DNA of 64,000 nt from the NCBI GenBank assembly GCA_938036315.1, contig CALHPK010000001.1, forward strand, positions 80,109-144,108, written 5' to 3'. This stretch comes from an uncultured bacterium. GTDB taxonomy: Bacteria; Calescibacteriota; Calescibacteriia; Calescibacteriales; Calescibacteriaceae. The notes beneath the pieces are model-generated. The model searched no databases and was not told the DNA's origin. It was given only the letters and a program-made list of their open reading frames with translations. Positions 1-8,680 of this stretch are shown in pieces. How positions within the stretch are numbered: the stretch's first letter is position 1; each line of letters opens with the position of its first letter. The position numbers and the translations under genes are program-made.

Positions 1-1
1 G

Positions 2-769
2 CCAGCTGAGACGGTAATCAAAGAAGCTGAAAAGGCGTACAAAATGGGAGCAACCAAATTCGGGATAGTAACCTCAGGACGAGGTCCCACTGACGGAGAA
101 GTAGACAAGATATGCGAAATGATAGAGGGGATTCGGAGAAAAGTTCCGGGGATAGCTCCCGATGCAACATTGGGGGAACTGACTCCAAAACAGGCGGAAA
201 AACTTAAATTAGCCGGGGTTGAAAACTCAAATCACAACATAGAAACATCTCCTAGATACTTTAACAAGATCTGCACAACGCACACTTATGAAGATAGATT
301 GAAAACAATAAAAATTCTTAAGGAGGCTGGAATTGGGGTATGTTCAGGATGCATCTTCGGAATGGGAGAAAGTTATGAAGACAGAGTTGAAATAGCCTTT
401 GAACTCAAAAGGATAGATCCAAAGATAATACCGATAAACTTCTTGAACCCCAGACCATCCACTCCATTGGAAAATACGCAGATAATCTCTCCCGAAGAAG
501 CTGCAAAGTGTATAGCTATGATGAGGTTTGTAAACCCCAAAAAGCAGATCAAAGTCGCTGGGGGCAGAGAGGTAGTATTCGGAGACAAACAGGATTGGGT
601 CATAAAAGCAGGAGCAGACGACCTTATGGTTGGAAACTATCTGACAACCCCCGGTCAAGATTTCAGAAAAGATTGGGAACTCGTAAAATCTCTCGGATTA
701 GAACTTCCGGATCATATAAATATGAATAATAATAATAAAAATCAAAAAATAAACCATAGCGGAATTTAA
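2..769 (+). CDS. bioB: Biotin synthase, C-terminal part (5' end outside window)
   Basis: Radical-SAM enzyme that inserts sulfur into dethiobiotin in the last step of biotin synthesis. The frame is open to the window edge, so the N-terminus with the CxxxCxxC cluster motif is missing. The visible part carries family hallmarks: GVENSNHNIETS, ICTTHTYEDR, and the GMGES and NFLNPRPSTPLE segments. The C-terminus ends in an asparagine-rich tail (NMNNNNKNQ) that is not part of the conserved fold. The assignment to BioB is firm; whether the missing part is normal cannot be seen. Confidence 0.95.
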   Translation, partial: PAETVIKEAEKAYKMGATKFGIVTSGRGPTDGEVDKICEMIEGIRRKVPGIAPDATLGELTPKQAEKLKLAGVENSNHNIETSPRYFNKICTTHTYEDRLKTIKILKEAGIGVCSGCIFGMGESYEDRVEIAFELKRIDPKIIPINFLNPRPSTPLENTQIISPEEAAKCIAMMRFVNPKKQIKVAGGREVVFGDKQDWVIKAGADDLMVGNYLTTPGQDFRKDWELVKSLGLELPDHINMNNNNKNQKINHSGI

Positions 770-788
770 AATGTAAAATATCAATCTT

Positions 789-1211
789 ATGAAATTTGAA
801 CAATTCAGAAAAATAGCTAGGATTTATGCGATCTCCCATTTTATAGCTGGGTCACTGTACATACCATTGCACAAAGTGATACCCGAGATCATAAACGCTG
901 TATCAGATATTCTAAACCTTCCGTTTGATTTCCTTCCTTTACCCTCCGAAAAGTTCTGGTTCACTTTATCTATATCTATGATGTATATGATTGCCTTCTG
1001 TTCGTTTTATGCATCCTTATCTGAAAAGAACGTTCCAGCGTGGCCAGCAGTTATAATCTCAAAGGGAGTTTCTACATTCTTTTTTATCGTCTTCTTTTTT
1101 TATGATGTTATGGCTTTGGCCTACATAGTTGGAGTTATCGTTGATGGACCACTATTCCTGATCGCTACCTTAGCTTGGACAAAATATAAAAGAACTAATC
1201 TTGCAAAATAA
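789..1211 (+). CDS. Small hypothetical membrane protein
   Basis: A 140-residue protein with about four hydrophobic segments (around residues 12-30, 55-75, 85-105 and 108-128) and a basic C-terminus, so probably an inner-membrane protein. I recognise no family. No Shine-Dalgarno is visible; a TAAAAT hexamer at 774-779 lies 9 nt before the ATG, compatible with a leaderless transcript. Its last 17 bp overlap the end of the convergent TauE-like gene. Conserved length and membrane topology argue that it is real, but the function is unknown. Confidence 0.7.
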   Translation: MKFEQFRKIARIYAISHFIAGSLYIPLHKVIPEIINAVSDILNLPFDFLPLPSEKFWFTLSISMMYMIAFCSFYASLSEKNVPAWPAVIISKGVSTFFFIVFFFYDVMALAYIVGVIVDGPLFLIATLAWTKYKRTNLAK

Positions 1212-1974
1212 CCGAGATTATCCTGAAAACTCCTATTGATGCTATAACCACAGCAAAGATTCTTTGGATAACCGATTTTGTTAGTTTTTTAGCTCCCAAA
1301 TTTGATCCAGCAAAAGCGCCCATAATAACTGGCAATGAGAAGTAAAATACGAATTTCAGGTTGAGATGTGATTTTGTTATATGTCCGCCGAGTCCACTTA
1401 TTGAGTTGACGAGGATAAAGAAAGAACTCAGAGCGGCGGTTTCCTTTTCATCTGTCACTTTAAGAAGGTAAGAGATTGGTCCGATAAATACTCCACATCC
1501 AATCCCCACAATACCCCCGATCAGTCCAAAAACTCCCGAGAGAATAAGGAGTAAGGTATAGTTTGTGAAGCTCGGTCTTTCTTCCGCCACTGTTTCATTT
1601 CTTTTTTCTGTTCTTTTTTCTGTCGCATCTTCTCTTATCGGGAGTAACATTATAAGGCTGGTGATGATAAGGATCGTTCCGACCAGAATGTCAAACAGAT
1701 TTTGGGTTATTTTCAACGTTCCTCCCAGGAATGCAGTTGGAGCAGATACTATAACAACGGGGATCATTTTCTTTCTGAAGTATCCACTTTTTATCCAGTT
1801 TATCACAGATGTAAATGAAGATAAAATACTCAGTGTCAGGGCTGTTGGTGGTATAGCTTTATAATCAATATTCATAAGAGTGAGGTATGCAAGGTATGCT
1901 GAAGCTCCTCCCATTCCCACAGATGAGTAGAGCAAAGCGGTGATGAAAAAAATCGCCTGCCATACAAAAATCAT
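1195..1974 (-). CDS. TauE/SafE family transporter
   Basis: Probable inner-membrane exporter of the TauE/SafE family, whose members move sulfite, sulfoacetate or other organic anions. The 259 residues form about eight membrane segments in two homologous halves, each with the glycine-rich signature of the family: SSVGMGGASAY near the N-terminus and GLIGGIVGIGCGVFIGP in the second half. A charged loop (around residues 118-130) joins the halves. No sulfur-metabolism gene lies next to it, so the substrate is open. Confidence 0.85.
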   Translation of the reverse strand: MIFVWQAIFFITALLYSSVGMGGASAYLAYLTLMNIDYKAIPPTALTLSILSSFTSVINWIKSGYFRKKMIPVVIVSAPTAFLGGTLKITQNLFDILVGTILIITSLIMLLPIREDATEKRTEKRNETVAEERPSFTNYTLLLILSGVFGLIGGIVGIGCGVFIGPISYLLKVTDEKETAALSSFFILVNSISGLGGHITKSHLNLKFVFYFSLPVIMGAFAGSNLGAKKLTKSVIQRIFAVVIASIGVFRIISVILQD

Positions 1975-2071
1975 ATTTCAATGATATAAAGCTTGTATCA
2001 CTTATTCAAAAGATATGAATTCCAGCAAAAAACTTCATCAGCGTGAAGAAAAATAATTTATACCTCAAGGT

Positions 2072-3586
2072 ATGCTTGAATGGATCACAAGGTACAAAAG
2101 CGAAAGAATGATAAAGCTTTGGAGTGATGAAGAAAAATACAAAATATGGAAGGAGATAGAAGTCGCAGTTTTAGATGGGTGGGCAAAATTAGGTGTTGTG
2201 CCTTACGAGGCTGTAGAGGAGCTCAAAAAGGTTCAAATCAAACCCGAAGAGGTCAAAAATGAAGAGATCAAAACTCGACACGAAGTAACAGCGTTTGTGA
2301 AAGTTCTGGAAAACAAAATACCTAAAAAGTACGCAAAATTTGTTCACCTTGGAATTACATCCTCTGATATAATGGATACAGCCTTTTCAATCCAGATCAA
2401 AAGGGCTTGCAGAATTATAAGAGAAGGAACGCAAGCTGTAGAAAAAGTTCTTTTAGATCTGGCTGAGAAATACAAAAATCTTCAGGCAGTAGGTAGAACT
2501 CACGGCATACAGGCTGAGCCGATGCCATTTGGACTCAAATTCTTATCACACTACGCTGAGTTCAGAAGAGTAACCAGAAAACTTATCTTAGCGGAGGAAG
2601 AAGTAAGCTACGGGAAAATATCTGGAGCTGTTGGAATCTACAATACAATTCCTCCAGAAATAGAGGAATATGTCCTTTCGAAACTTGGACTGAATCCCGA
2701 ACCTATAGCTACTCAGGTTGTTCCTCGCGACAGGTATGCTTTTTTCATCTTGGTTCTATCTTTACTTGCATCGGCAATAGAAAGAATGGCTCTGAACCTC
2801 AGGCTATACCAGATATCAGAAATTGATGAAGTAAGGGAACCCTTTGGTGAGGGTCAAACTGGTTCATCAATTATGCCACACAAAAAAAATCCGGTTTTAT
2901 CTGAAAACCTCTGTGGGATAGCAAGGGTTATAAGATCTACAGCTACTGTAGCTTTAGAGAATATAGCATTATTTATGGAAAGAGATATTTCCCACTCATC
3001 CGCCGAGAGGATCACCTTCCCACAAGTTTGCATTCTTTCAGACTTTGCTCTTATGAGATTAAAACTGCTTCTTGAAGGGCTATTCATAAACGAAGAAAAA
3101 ATAAAGGAAAATTTTGAAAATTCAAAGGGGCTAATTCTTTCATCGAAAATTCTCCTTGAACTTGTATTGCAAGGAATGGACAGAGAAGAGGCTTACAAAA
3201 TAATTCAAGAAGCATCATTTCAGGTTATAGATAAAAAATTTCCAGATCTCAAAACTGCAATTTACTCAATCTTACAAAAACAAGATAGAAAACTTGCTGA
3301 AAACATAAAGAGCAAATTCGAAGAATTTACGTACTCACCTTACATCAAAAATATATACGAAAGGGTATCCACACCTATAGTTGAGTTGAAGGTTAGAAAG
3401 AAAAGAGAAGTTTTTGACCCAGAGGGCAAGGCTATAGCCGACAGACTGCGCAAACTCGGGTATGATGTAAAAGATGTAAGAGTTGGAAAAACCTACAAAG
3501 TATACACTAAAGCAGACTACGAATCTTTCAAAGATATATTTTTCAACCCCTTAATAGAGGAGGTATCAATACAACTGGAAGGCTAA
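2072..3586 (+). CDS. purB: Adenylosuccinate lyase fused to a PurS domain
   Basis: Residues 1 to about 430 are adenylosuccinate lyase, which cleaves SAICAR and adenylosuccinate in purine synthesis. Seen: TSSDIMDTA near 97, GRTHGIQAEP with the general-acid His144, and the mobile signature loop GSSIMPHKKNP at 264-274. Residues about 437-504 do not belong to PurB. They match PurS, the small subunit of FGAM synthase (VELKVRKK, FDPEGKAIADRLRKLGY, VRVGKTY, NPLIEEVSI). PurB alone is normally about 430 residues and PurS about 80, so the length fits a complete two-protein fusion. TTATAC lies 8 nt before the ATG and no Shine-Dalgarno is seen. purC is far away at 59-60 kb. Confidence 0.93.
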   Translation: MLEWITRYKSERMIKLWSDEEKYKIWKEIEVAVLDGWAKLGVVPYEAVEELKKVQIKPEEVKNEEIKTRHEVTAFVKVLENKIPKKYAKFVHLGITSSDIMDTAFSIQIKRACRIIREGTQAVEKVLLDLAEKYKNLQAVGRTHGIQAEPMPFGLKFLSHYAEFRRVTRKLILAEEEVSYGKISGAVGIYNTIPPEIEEYVLSKLGLNPEPIATQVVPRDRYAFFILVLSLLASAIERMALNLRLYQISEIDEVREPFGEGQTGSSIMPHKKNPVLSENLCGIARVIRSTATVALENIALFMERDISHSSAERITFPQVCILSDFALMRLKLLLEGLFINEEKIKENFENSKGLILSSKILLELVLQGMDREEAYKIIQEASFQVIDKKFPDLKTAIYSILQKQDRKLAENIKSKFEEFTYSPYIKNIYERVSTPIVELKVRKKREVFDPEGKAIADRLRKLGYDVKDVRVGKTYKVYTKADYESFKDIFFNPLIEEVSIQLEG

Positions 3587-3596
3587 AGCTAAAGAA

Positions 3597-3632
3597 ATGG
3601 TTAAAATTATATCAATGGTTAAAATTATATCA
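3597..3632 (+). repeat. 18-bp tandem duplication creating extra start codons
   Basis: ATGGTTAAAATTATATCA occurs twice, perfectly, at 3597-3614 and 3615-3632, directly before the ATG at 3633. All three ATGs are in frame with the pseudopilin gene, so the duplication could lengthen its leader by 6 or 12 residues. Confidence 0.95.
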
Positions 3633-4004
3633 ATGAAAGTAAAGTCACTGACACTAATTGAGGTTTTGGTCGCCATATGGATACTTGGTGTGACACTTGT
3701 TGCAATAGTTGGAATAAACATAAACAATCTAAAGTTTGCAAGGAGCATAGACGAACAAACTCAAGCAATATTTATAGCACTCAATCAATCTTCAGAAGGA
3801 TACATAATGAAAAAATACAATGTTGATATTCCCAGAACCGAGATTTCTCAGAATTTTAGGGTTGAGTTTAATGTTTTTGACCTGCAATCTGTTCCCTTAA
3901 TATCTGCTCTTTTATCGGAGATAAAATTTCCTGCTATTCCTCTTATAACAGTATATACCCCTTCGGAAAAGAAGGTTGAAGTTTTTGGTAAGCCAAATCC
4001 GTAA
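3633..4004 (+). CDS. Type II secretion/type IV pilus pseudopilin-like protein
   Basis: Small protein with a type III (prepilin) signal: a short basic leader MKVKS followed by LTLIEVLVAIWILGVTLVAIVG, with Glu at +5 of the mature protein and a long hydrophobic helix. Such proteins are cut and methylated by a prepilin peptidase and assemble into pili or the type II secretion pseudopilus. The residue before the cleavage point is Ser rather than the usual Gly. I chose the third in-frame ATG (3633) because prepilin leaders are short; upstream ATGs at 3597 and 3615 come from a tandem duplication. The gene starts 10-46 nt after purB-purS. No other secretion or pilus gene is near. A GspI-like minor pseudopilin is possible. 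Confidence 0.7.
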   Translation: MKVKSLTLIEVLVAIWILGVTLVAIVGININNLKFARSIDEQTQAIFIALNQSSEGYIMKKYNVDIPRTEISQNFRVEFNVFDLQSVPLISALLSEIKFPAIPLITVYTPSEKKVEVFGKPNP

Positions 4005-4105
4005 AATTAAAATTATAACGGTTAAGCAAATAACAAATAAAACGGCTAAATAACCGGTAAATATAAATAAATAAATAAACAAACAATTTGTACCGTAAGT
4101 AACCG

Positions 4106-5080
4106 ATGAAGGTTATGGTTACAGGCTGTGCTGGTTTCATAGGCTCTTTTGTCGCAAAGAGACTATGCGAACAAGGTTTCTCCGTCCTGGGAGTAGATGA
4201 CCTCAATGATTACTATGACGTGAAACTAAAAATGTGGAGACTGGACATTCTCAAACAATATAAAAACTTCTCATTTCACCTTTGCGACATATCCAAAGAC
4301 CAGATCAGAAGTGACTTGAAGGGAGAAAAGTTCTCAGTAATATATAATCTTGGAGCCAGAGCGGGGGTCAGGGCAAGCATAAAAAATCCAAAAGCATATA
4401 TAGACACAAATATAATCGGAACCCTGAATCTTCTTGACCTGTGCATTACAGAGGGAATAGAAAAATTTGTTCTAGCATCTACATCAAGCGTGTACGCAGG
4501 ATGCAGACCTCCTTTCTCAGAAGATTCAAACACAGATTTTGTACTCTCTCCTTACGCAGCATCAAAAAAAGGAGCAGAAATCCTAGCTCACTCCTACCAC
4601 CGCCTATACAAAATAGATGTTACCATTCTAAGATATTTCACAGTCTACGGTCCATATGGAAGACCAGATATGAGCATATTCAGATTTGTGAAAAACATAA
4701 TGGAAGGTAAGCCAATTGAAATCTTTGGAACTGGAAAACAAAAGAGGGACTTCACATATATAGATGATATAGTGGAGGGGACAATAAGAGCGTCAAAAAA
4801 GTTAGGCTTTGAAATAATAAACCTTGGAAACAACAGACCAGTAGAGCTTATGTATGTCGTCTCACTTATTGAAAATTATCTTGGGAGAAAAGCTGAAATA
4901 ATATTCAGAGAGGAAAACCCAGCTGATCTCCCAGAAACACATGCAGAAATATCAAAGGCTCAAAGAATCCTTGGCTGGAGACCTAAAATATCAATTGAAG
5001 AAGGCATAAAGAAAACCTGCGAATGGTTTCTGGAAAACAAAAAAATGATAGAAACAATAAGCACACAAGAGAAAATATAA
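4106..5080 (+). CDS. NAD-dependent sugar epimerase (UDP-glucuronate 4-epimerase-like)
   Basis: Extended short-chain dehydrogenase/reductase, likely converting a nucleotide sugar for surface polysaccharide. Seen: Rossmann motif TGCAGFIG at 6-13, the AGVRASIKNP segment typical of UDP-glucuronate 4-epimerases near 86, the catalytic Ser region STSSVY, and Tyr150-x3-Lys154 (YAASK). The length of 324 residues is normal. The exact sugar cannot be fixed from sequence alone. rsmD starts 15 nt downstream, so the two may be co-transcribed. The leader before it (4005-4105) contains a run of AAAT repeats. Confidence 0.85.
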   Translation: MKVMVTGCAGFIGSFVAKRLCEQGFSVLGVDDLNDYYDVKLKMWRLDILKQYKNFSFHLCDISKDQIRSDLKGEKFSVIYNLGARAGVRASIKNPKAYIDTNIIGTLNLLDLCITEGIEKFVLASTSSVYAGCRPPFSEDSNTDFVLSPYAASKKGAEILAHSYHRLYKIDVTILRYFTVYGPYGRPDMSIFRFVKNIMEGKPIEIFGTGKQKRDFTYIDDIVEGTIRASKKLGFEIINLGNNRPVELMYVVSLIENYLGRKAEIIFREENPADLPETHAEISKAQRILGWRPKISIEEGIKKTCEWFLENKKMIETISTQEKI

Positions 5081-5095
5081 AGGCGGTACACTGAA

Positions 5096-5656
5096 GTGGG
5101 ATTTCTCAGAATTGAAGGCGGAACACTCAAAGGGAGATTTATCAAATTTGATGATACAGGATCCGTCAGACCACTCACATCACTCATAAGAAAAGCTATA
5201 TTCGATACAATAAACATCCAGAACTTAACCGTAGTGGATCTATTTGCTGGAACGGGTATATTTGGTTTCGAGGCGTTATCACGAGGTGCAAAATTCGTCC
5301 TGTTTATCGAAAAGCAAAAATCTCTTTGCAAAAATATAAGAGAAAATCTCAAAAATTTAGGACTCGAAAACTCAGCAGATATAATATGTTCCGAATCTGA
5401 AAGTGCTCTGAAAAAATTATCCCAACAAAGATTCGATCTAGTATTTTTAGACCCTCCGTTCAACTACGAAATAACCCAAAAATTAGCCAACAGTGTACTT
5501 GAAATATCAACATGGCTCACAATATTAAGAAGAAGGAAAGGGGAAGATGAGAATTACTACTGTAGCCTGTTCAACGCAAAAAGTGTAAAAATAAAACATT
5601 ATGCAGATTCCACTATATTTTTCTTCTTCACACAAAAAACACAGTCACCGCTGTAG
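5096..5656 (+). CDS. rsmD: 16S rRNA guanine-N2 methyltransferase RsmD family
   Basis: Class I SAM-dependent methyltransferase of the RsmD family, which methylates G966 of 16S rRNA in the 30S subunit. Seen: the N-terminal RIEGGTLKGR and VRPLTSLIRKAIFDTI segments, SAM-binding motif VDLFAGTGIFGFEALSRGA (about 47-64) and the catalytic DPPF at 119-122. It starts with GTG, with a GGCGG-like stretch upstream. At 186 residues it is of normal length, although the C-terminus after about 135 is divergent. Confidence 0.88.
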   Translation: MGFLRIEGGTLKGRFIKFDDTGSVRPLTSLIRKAIFDTINIQNLTVVDLFAGTGIFGFEALSRGAKFVLFIEKQKSLCKNIRENLKNLGLENSADIICSESESALKKLSQQRFDLVFLDPPFNYEITQKLANSVLEISTWLTILRRRKGEDENYYCSLFNAKSVKIKHYADSTIFFFFTQKTQSPL

Positions 5657-5743
5657 TCACAGCGTACAACTACAAAATCCTACAAAACAAAGTAAGATAG
5701 CTGGAAATTGCACTTTTGCAGTTAAAAATTGGTAACTTAGAAC

Positions 5744-7873
5744 GTGGAAATTATCACAGTCAGGGAATCAAAAGATCTGAGTAAACTTCCACCCCCTGGG
5801 AAAAACTATCTGTTCTTTGAGAAAAGCTTATATCTCAAACAGCATGAGGATAACCCCACAATGTGGCATCCTTGGTGTAAAGAAGCATTTGAAAAGGCAA
5901 AGTATGAAAACAAGCTGATATTCGTATCAATAGGATACTCAACTTGTCACTGGTGCCATGTGATGGAAAGGGAAAGCTTCTCAAATAGAGAAATTGCAGA
6001 GCTTATAAATAGGCATTTCATACCCATAAAGATAGATAGAGAAGAAAGACCAGATCTTGATAGGATATTTATGTCAATCTGTGAGGTAACTATAAGAAAT
6101 TGCGGATGGCCACTTAATGTAATTCTCACCCCCGATGGTTTCCCAATCTTTGTCGCAACATATATCCCACCTGAATCAAGAGGGAATATAATGGGTATGA
6201 AGGAGCTCATCCCTAAAATAGTTGAGGTCTGGGAAAAAGAAAAAGAAAAAGCCTACAATGTTGGCAGAAAAATAATAGATGCTATAAAAGAGTTAAAAGA
6301 GCATGTCAGAAAATCATCAGTGTTTCCCTCCCCATATCCAGATATCCTTGAATATGCGTTCTCTAACATAAAAGAATATTTCGATCCAGAGTATGGCGGA
6401 TTCGGATTTGGCATGAAGTTCCCCAACGCCACAACACTGCTTTTTCTTATGTCCTACTACAAAAGGAGGAAAAACCCAGAGGCTCTCTATATGGTCGAGA
6501 AAACCCTGCAAAATATGTGCGAAGGAGGAATATATGACCACATAGGAGGAGGCTTCCACAGATATACCGTCGATAGAAGATGGTTCCAGCCACACTTTGA
6601 GAAAATGCTGTATGATCAGGCAATGATGATATGGGTACTGAGCTCAGCATATCAGCTCACAAAAAATCCTATATTCAAAGACAAAACTTACGGAACAGTA
6701 AACTACATACTTGAGAACCTACATGATAAAACTACCGGTGGATTTTTCACATCGCAAGACGCAGAAAGTAACGGAGAAGAAGGTAAATATTACCTATGGA
6801 CACATGAAGAGATTAAGAACATTATCAAAGACGATTTAGAAACCGAGATATTTGAAAGATATTTTGGAATATCTCCATATGGTAACTGTCCAGAACCAGG
6901 ATTTAGCCAGAAGAATATAATTCATATAGCATCAAAAATTGAAAAATTAGAAAAGGCATTTGGGTTAAGCAAGGAAAAGATACAGGAGATAATCAGAACT
7001 GGGATCTCAAAACTGAAAGCAGAAAGAGATAAAAGAATCCCCCCGCATATAGACACGAAGATACTGACCGATACAAATTCTCTGATGGTTATCGCGCTAA
7101 GCCGAGCTTGTGGAGCTTTCAAAGACCAAAAACTAAAGAACATTGCTAAAAGATGCATAGACTTTATATTACAAAGTACTGTAAAAGATGGGGAAGTTTT
7201 CCACGCATTTTATGATGGGGAGATAAAGGTTCTCGGAACACTTGAAGATTACGCATCTGTTGCCCTCGCCCTCTTTGAAATATACTTTACAACATTTGAA
7301 GAAAAATATCTAGAAAAAGCTATGGAACTTAGCAATAAGATGATCGAGAAATTCTGGGGAGAAAATGGGTTTTCTTTGCAACAGAAAAATTCTGATTTTG
7401 TTTTTATAAAAATAAAAGATTTATTTGATTCAGCAGTCCCATCAGCAGTTTCATCAGCAATATTAGCTTTACTTTATGCTTGGAAAATCTCAGGAGAAAA
7501 AAGGTTCAAAGAAATTGCAGAAGAAGAAATCAAATTCGATCTTGAAAAAGCTCTGTCGTTCCCAGTAAACTACGCGTTCTTCTTCTACGCAGTAGATTTC
7601 TATTTAGGTCCAACTTATGAAATAGTATTTACCGCCAATTCAAAGGAAGAAGCATTCCCACTCATTGAAGAACTATTATCAAGATATGTTCCACAGAAAA
7701 TTATCTTACTCATCGATAAGGAATCAAAAGATAAAATTTCAAAAATATCTCCATTTGTAAAAGAGTTCGAGATAAAAGATGAAAGCCCCAAAGTTTTTGT
7801 ATGTCAAGAAGGTATGTGTAAAACCCCAGCCACCGATAAAATTGAGATGCTGAAAAACATCGGAGAAATGTAG
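5744..7873 (+). CDS. YyaL/SPATA20-type thioredoxin-domain protein (DUF255)
   Basis: Large cytoplasmic protein of the YyaL/SSP411 family: an N-terminal thioredoxin-like domain (residues about 30-180) followed by an (alpha/alpha)6-barrel region resembling cellobiose epimerase/GlcNAc epimerase folds. The redox-type motif STCHWCHVM (Cys68-His-Trp-Cys71) and [11 protein letters not shown] are diagnostic, as are HIGGGFHRY and [10 protein letters not shown]. The length of 709 residues is typical. The start is GTG. The physiological role of the family is poorly known. Confidence 0.9.
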   Translation: MEIITVRESKDLSKLPPPGKNYLFFEKSLYLKQHEDNPTMWHPWCKEAFEKAKYENKLIFVSIGYSTCHWCHVMERESFSNREIAELINRHFIPIKIDREERPDLDRIFMSICEVTIRNCGWPLNVILTPDGFPIFVATYIPPESRGNIMGMKELIPKIVEVWEKEKEKAYNVGRKIIDAIKELKEHVRKSSVFPSPYPDILEYAFSNIKEYFDPEYGGFGFGMKFPNATTLLFLMSYYKRRKNPEALYMVEKTLQNMCEGGIYDHIGGGFHRYTVDRRWFQPHFEKMLYDQAMMIWVLSSAYQLTKNPIFKDKTYGTVNYILENLHDKTTGGFFTSQDAESNGEEGKYYLWTHEEIKNIIKDDLETEIFERYFGISPYGNCPEPGFSQKNIIHIASKIEKLEKAFGLSKEKIQEIIRTGISKLKAERDKRIPPHIDTKILTDTNSLMVIALSRACGAFKDQKLKNIAKRCIDFILQSTVKDGEVFHAFYDGEIKVLGTLEDYASVALALFEIYFTTFEEKYLEKAMELSNKMIEKFWGENGFSLQQKNSDFVFIKIKDLFDSAVPSAVSSAILALLYAWKISGEKRFKEIAEEEIKFDLEKALSFPVNYAFFFYAVDFYLGPTYEIVFTANSKEEAFPLIEELLSRYVPQKIILLIDKESKDKISKISPFVKEFEIKDESPKVFVCQEGMCKTPATDKIEMLKNIGEM

Positions 7874-7914
7874 AATAATTTAACATAGGCTCTGATATAA
7901 AAGCAATATAAGCG

Positions 7915-8673
7915 TTACCTTATCTTAAATTTTCCTCTTCTGTAATCTGACATTTTTTCCCCGTCGTAATACCATACACGCCAAAAATAAACACCTGAAA
8001 TTGGCTTTATACTCACCCGACTTGGTAAGAATCTATTCTCGGACACCTCGGCAAATAAGACAGGATTCTGGAAATTTTCATCTAAAGCTATCTCAACAAA
8101 ATACTTTTTAGCAGATTCAACCGAAAGCCAGGAAAAATAAAATGTTGAAAATTCATCGCTATCCCGTGGAAACACAACTGAAGGAGCAGATGGCAATGTA
8201 TAAATCCCTTTCTCATTTACTCCGGTCAGCTTTGTCAGAGTTTTTCCTTTATAGCTTCCTCCCCCTTCAAGTATTTCCACACCAGCTGATGTAAATCGCA
8301 CAACAGCTTGGGTCGTCGTAGTAGAGAAAAAACCAAATTCAACTATACAGTTTACAGAAGTGAATTCTACAATACCCAAAACACCGCCCACCTTCACCCA
8401 GAAAGGATTGTTATATCCTCTTTTAGCCTCAATTATGCTAATACTTGAGCCTGGGTAAACTTTAAGTCTGCATACTTGATCAGGTTCTGCAAATATAGAT
8501 ATAAAGGTGAAATCCTTTGATGAGATAGAAAGCGGTAATCTTTTCACATTCCATTCTTCCACCCCATCATACACTTGTAAATCAAAGGGCAACTTAGGTG
8601 CAATAAAGCACCCCATCATAGATAATAGAAAAATGATAAAACTGGCCAAAAACTTCCATTTCAAAATCTTCAT
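7915..8673 (-). CDS. Lipoprotein with FecR-like region
   Basis: Predicted envelope lipoprotein of 252 residues. The N-terminus has a hydrophobic stretch ending in LLSMMGC, an acceptable lipobox with Gly before Cys. The middle (TTTTQAVVRFTSAGVEILEGG onward) resembles FecR domains that carry a value in a beta structure. The C-terminal 80 residues (FYFSWLSVESAKKYFVEIA, GVYFWRVWYYDG) look like a fibronectin-III-type fold. I chose the ATG at 8673, 7 nt after the stop of the giant OmpA gene, over a TTG at 8697 that overlaps it. Close spacing implies one operon and a shared envelope function. FecR similarity is an inference from pattern. Confidence 0.65.
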   Translation of the reverse strand: MKILKWKFLASFIIFLLSMMGCFIAPKLPFDLQVYDGVEEWNVKRLPLSISSKDFTFISIFAEPDQVCRLKVYPGSSISIIEAKRGYNNPFWVKVGGVLGIVEFTSVNCIVEFGFFSTTTTQAVVRFTSAGVEILEGGGSYKGKTLTKLTGVNEKGIYTLPSAPSVVFPRDSDEFSTFYFSWLSVESAKKYFVEIALDENFQNPVLFAEVSENRFLPSRVSIKPISGVYFWRVWYYDGEKMSDYRRGKFKIR

Positions 8674-8680
8674 CAAACAA

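Noticed and set aside
344..658. Minus-strand ORF of 104 codons opposite bioB
   Set aside because: bioB on the plus strand is unambiguous and this frame resembles nothing known.
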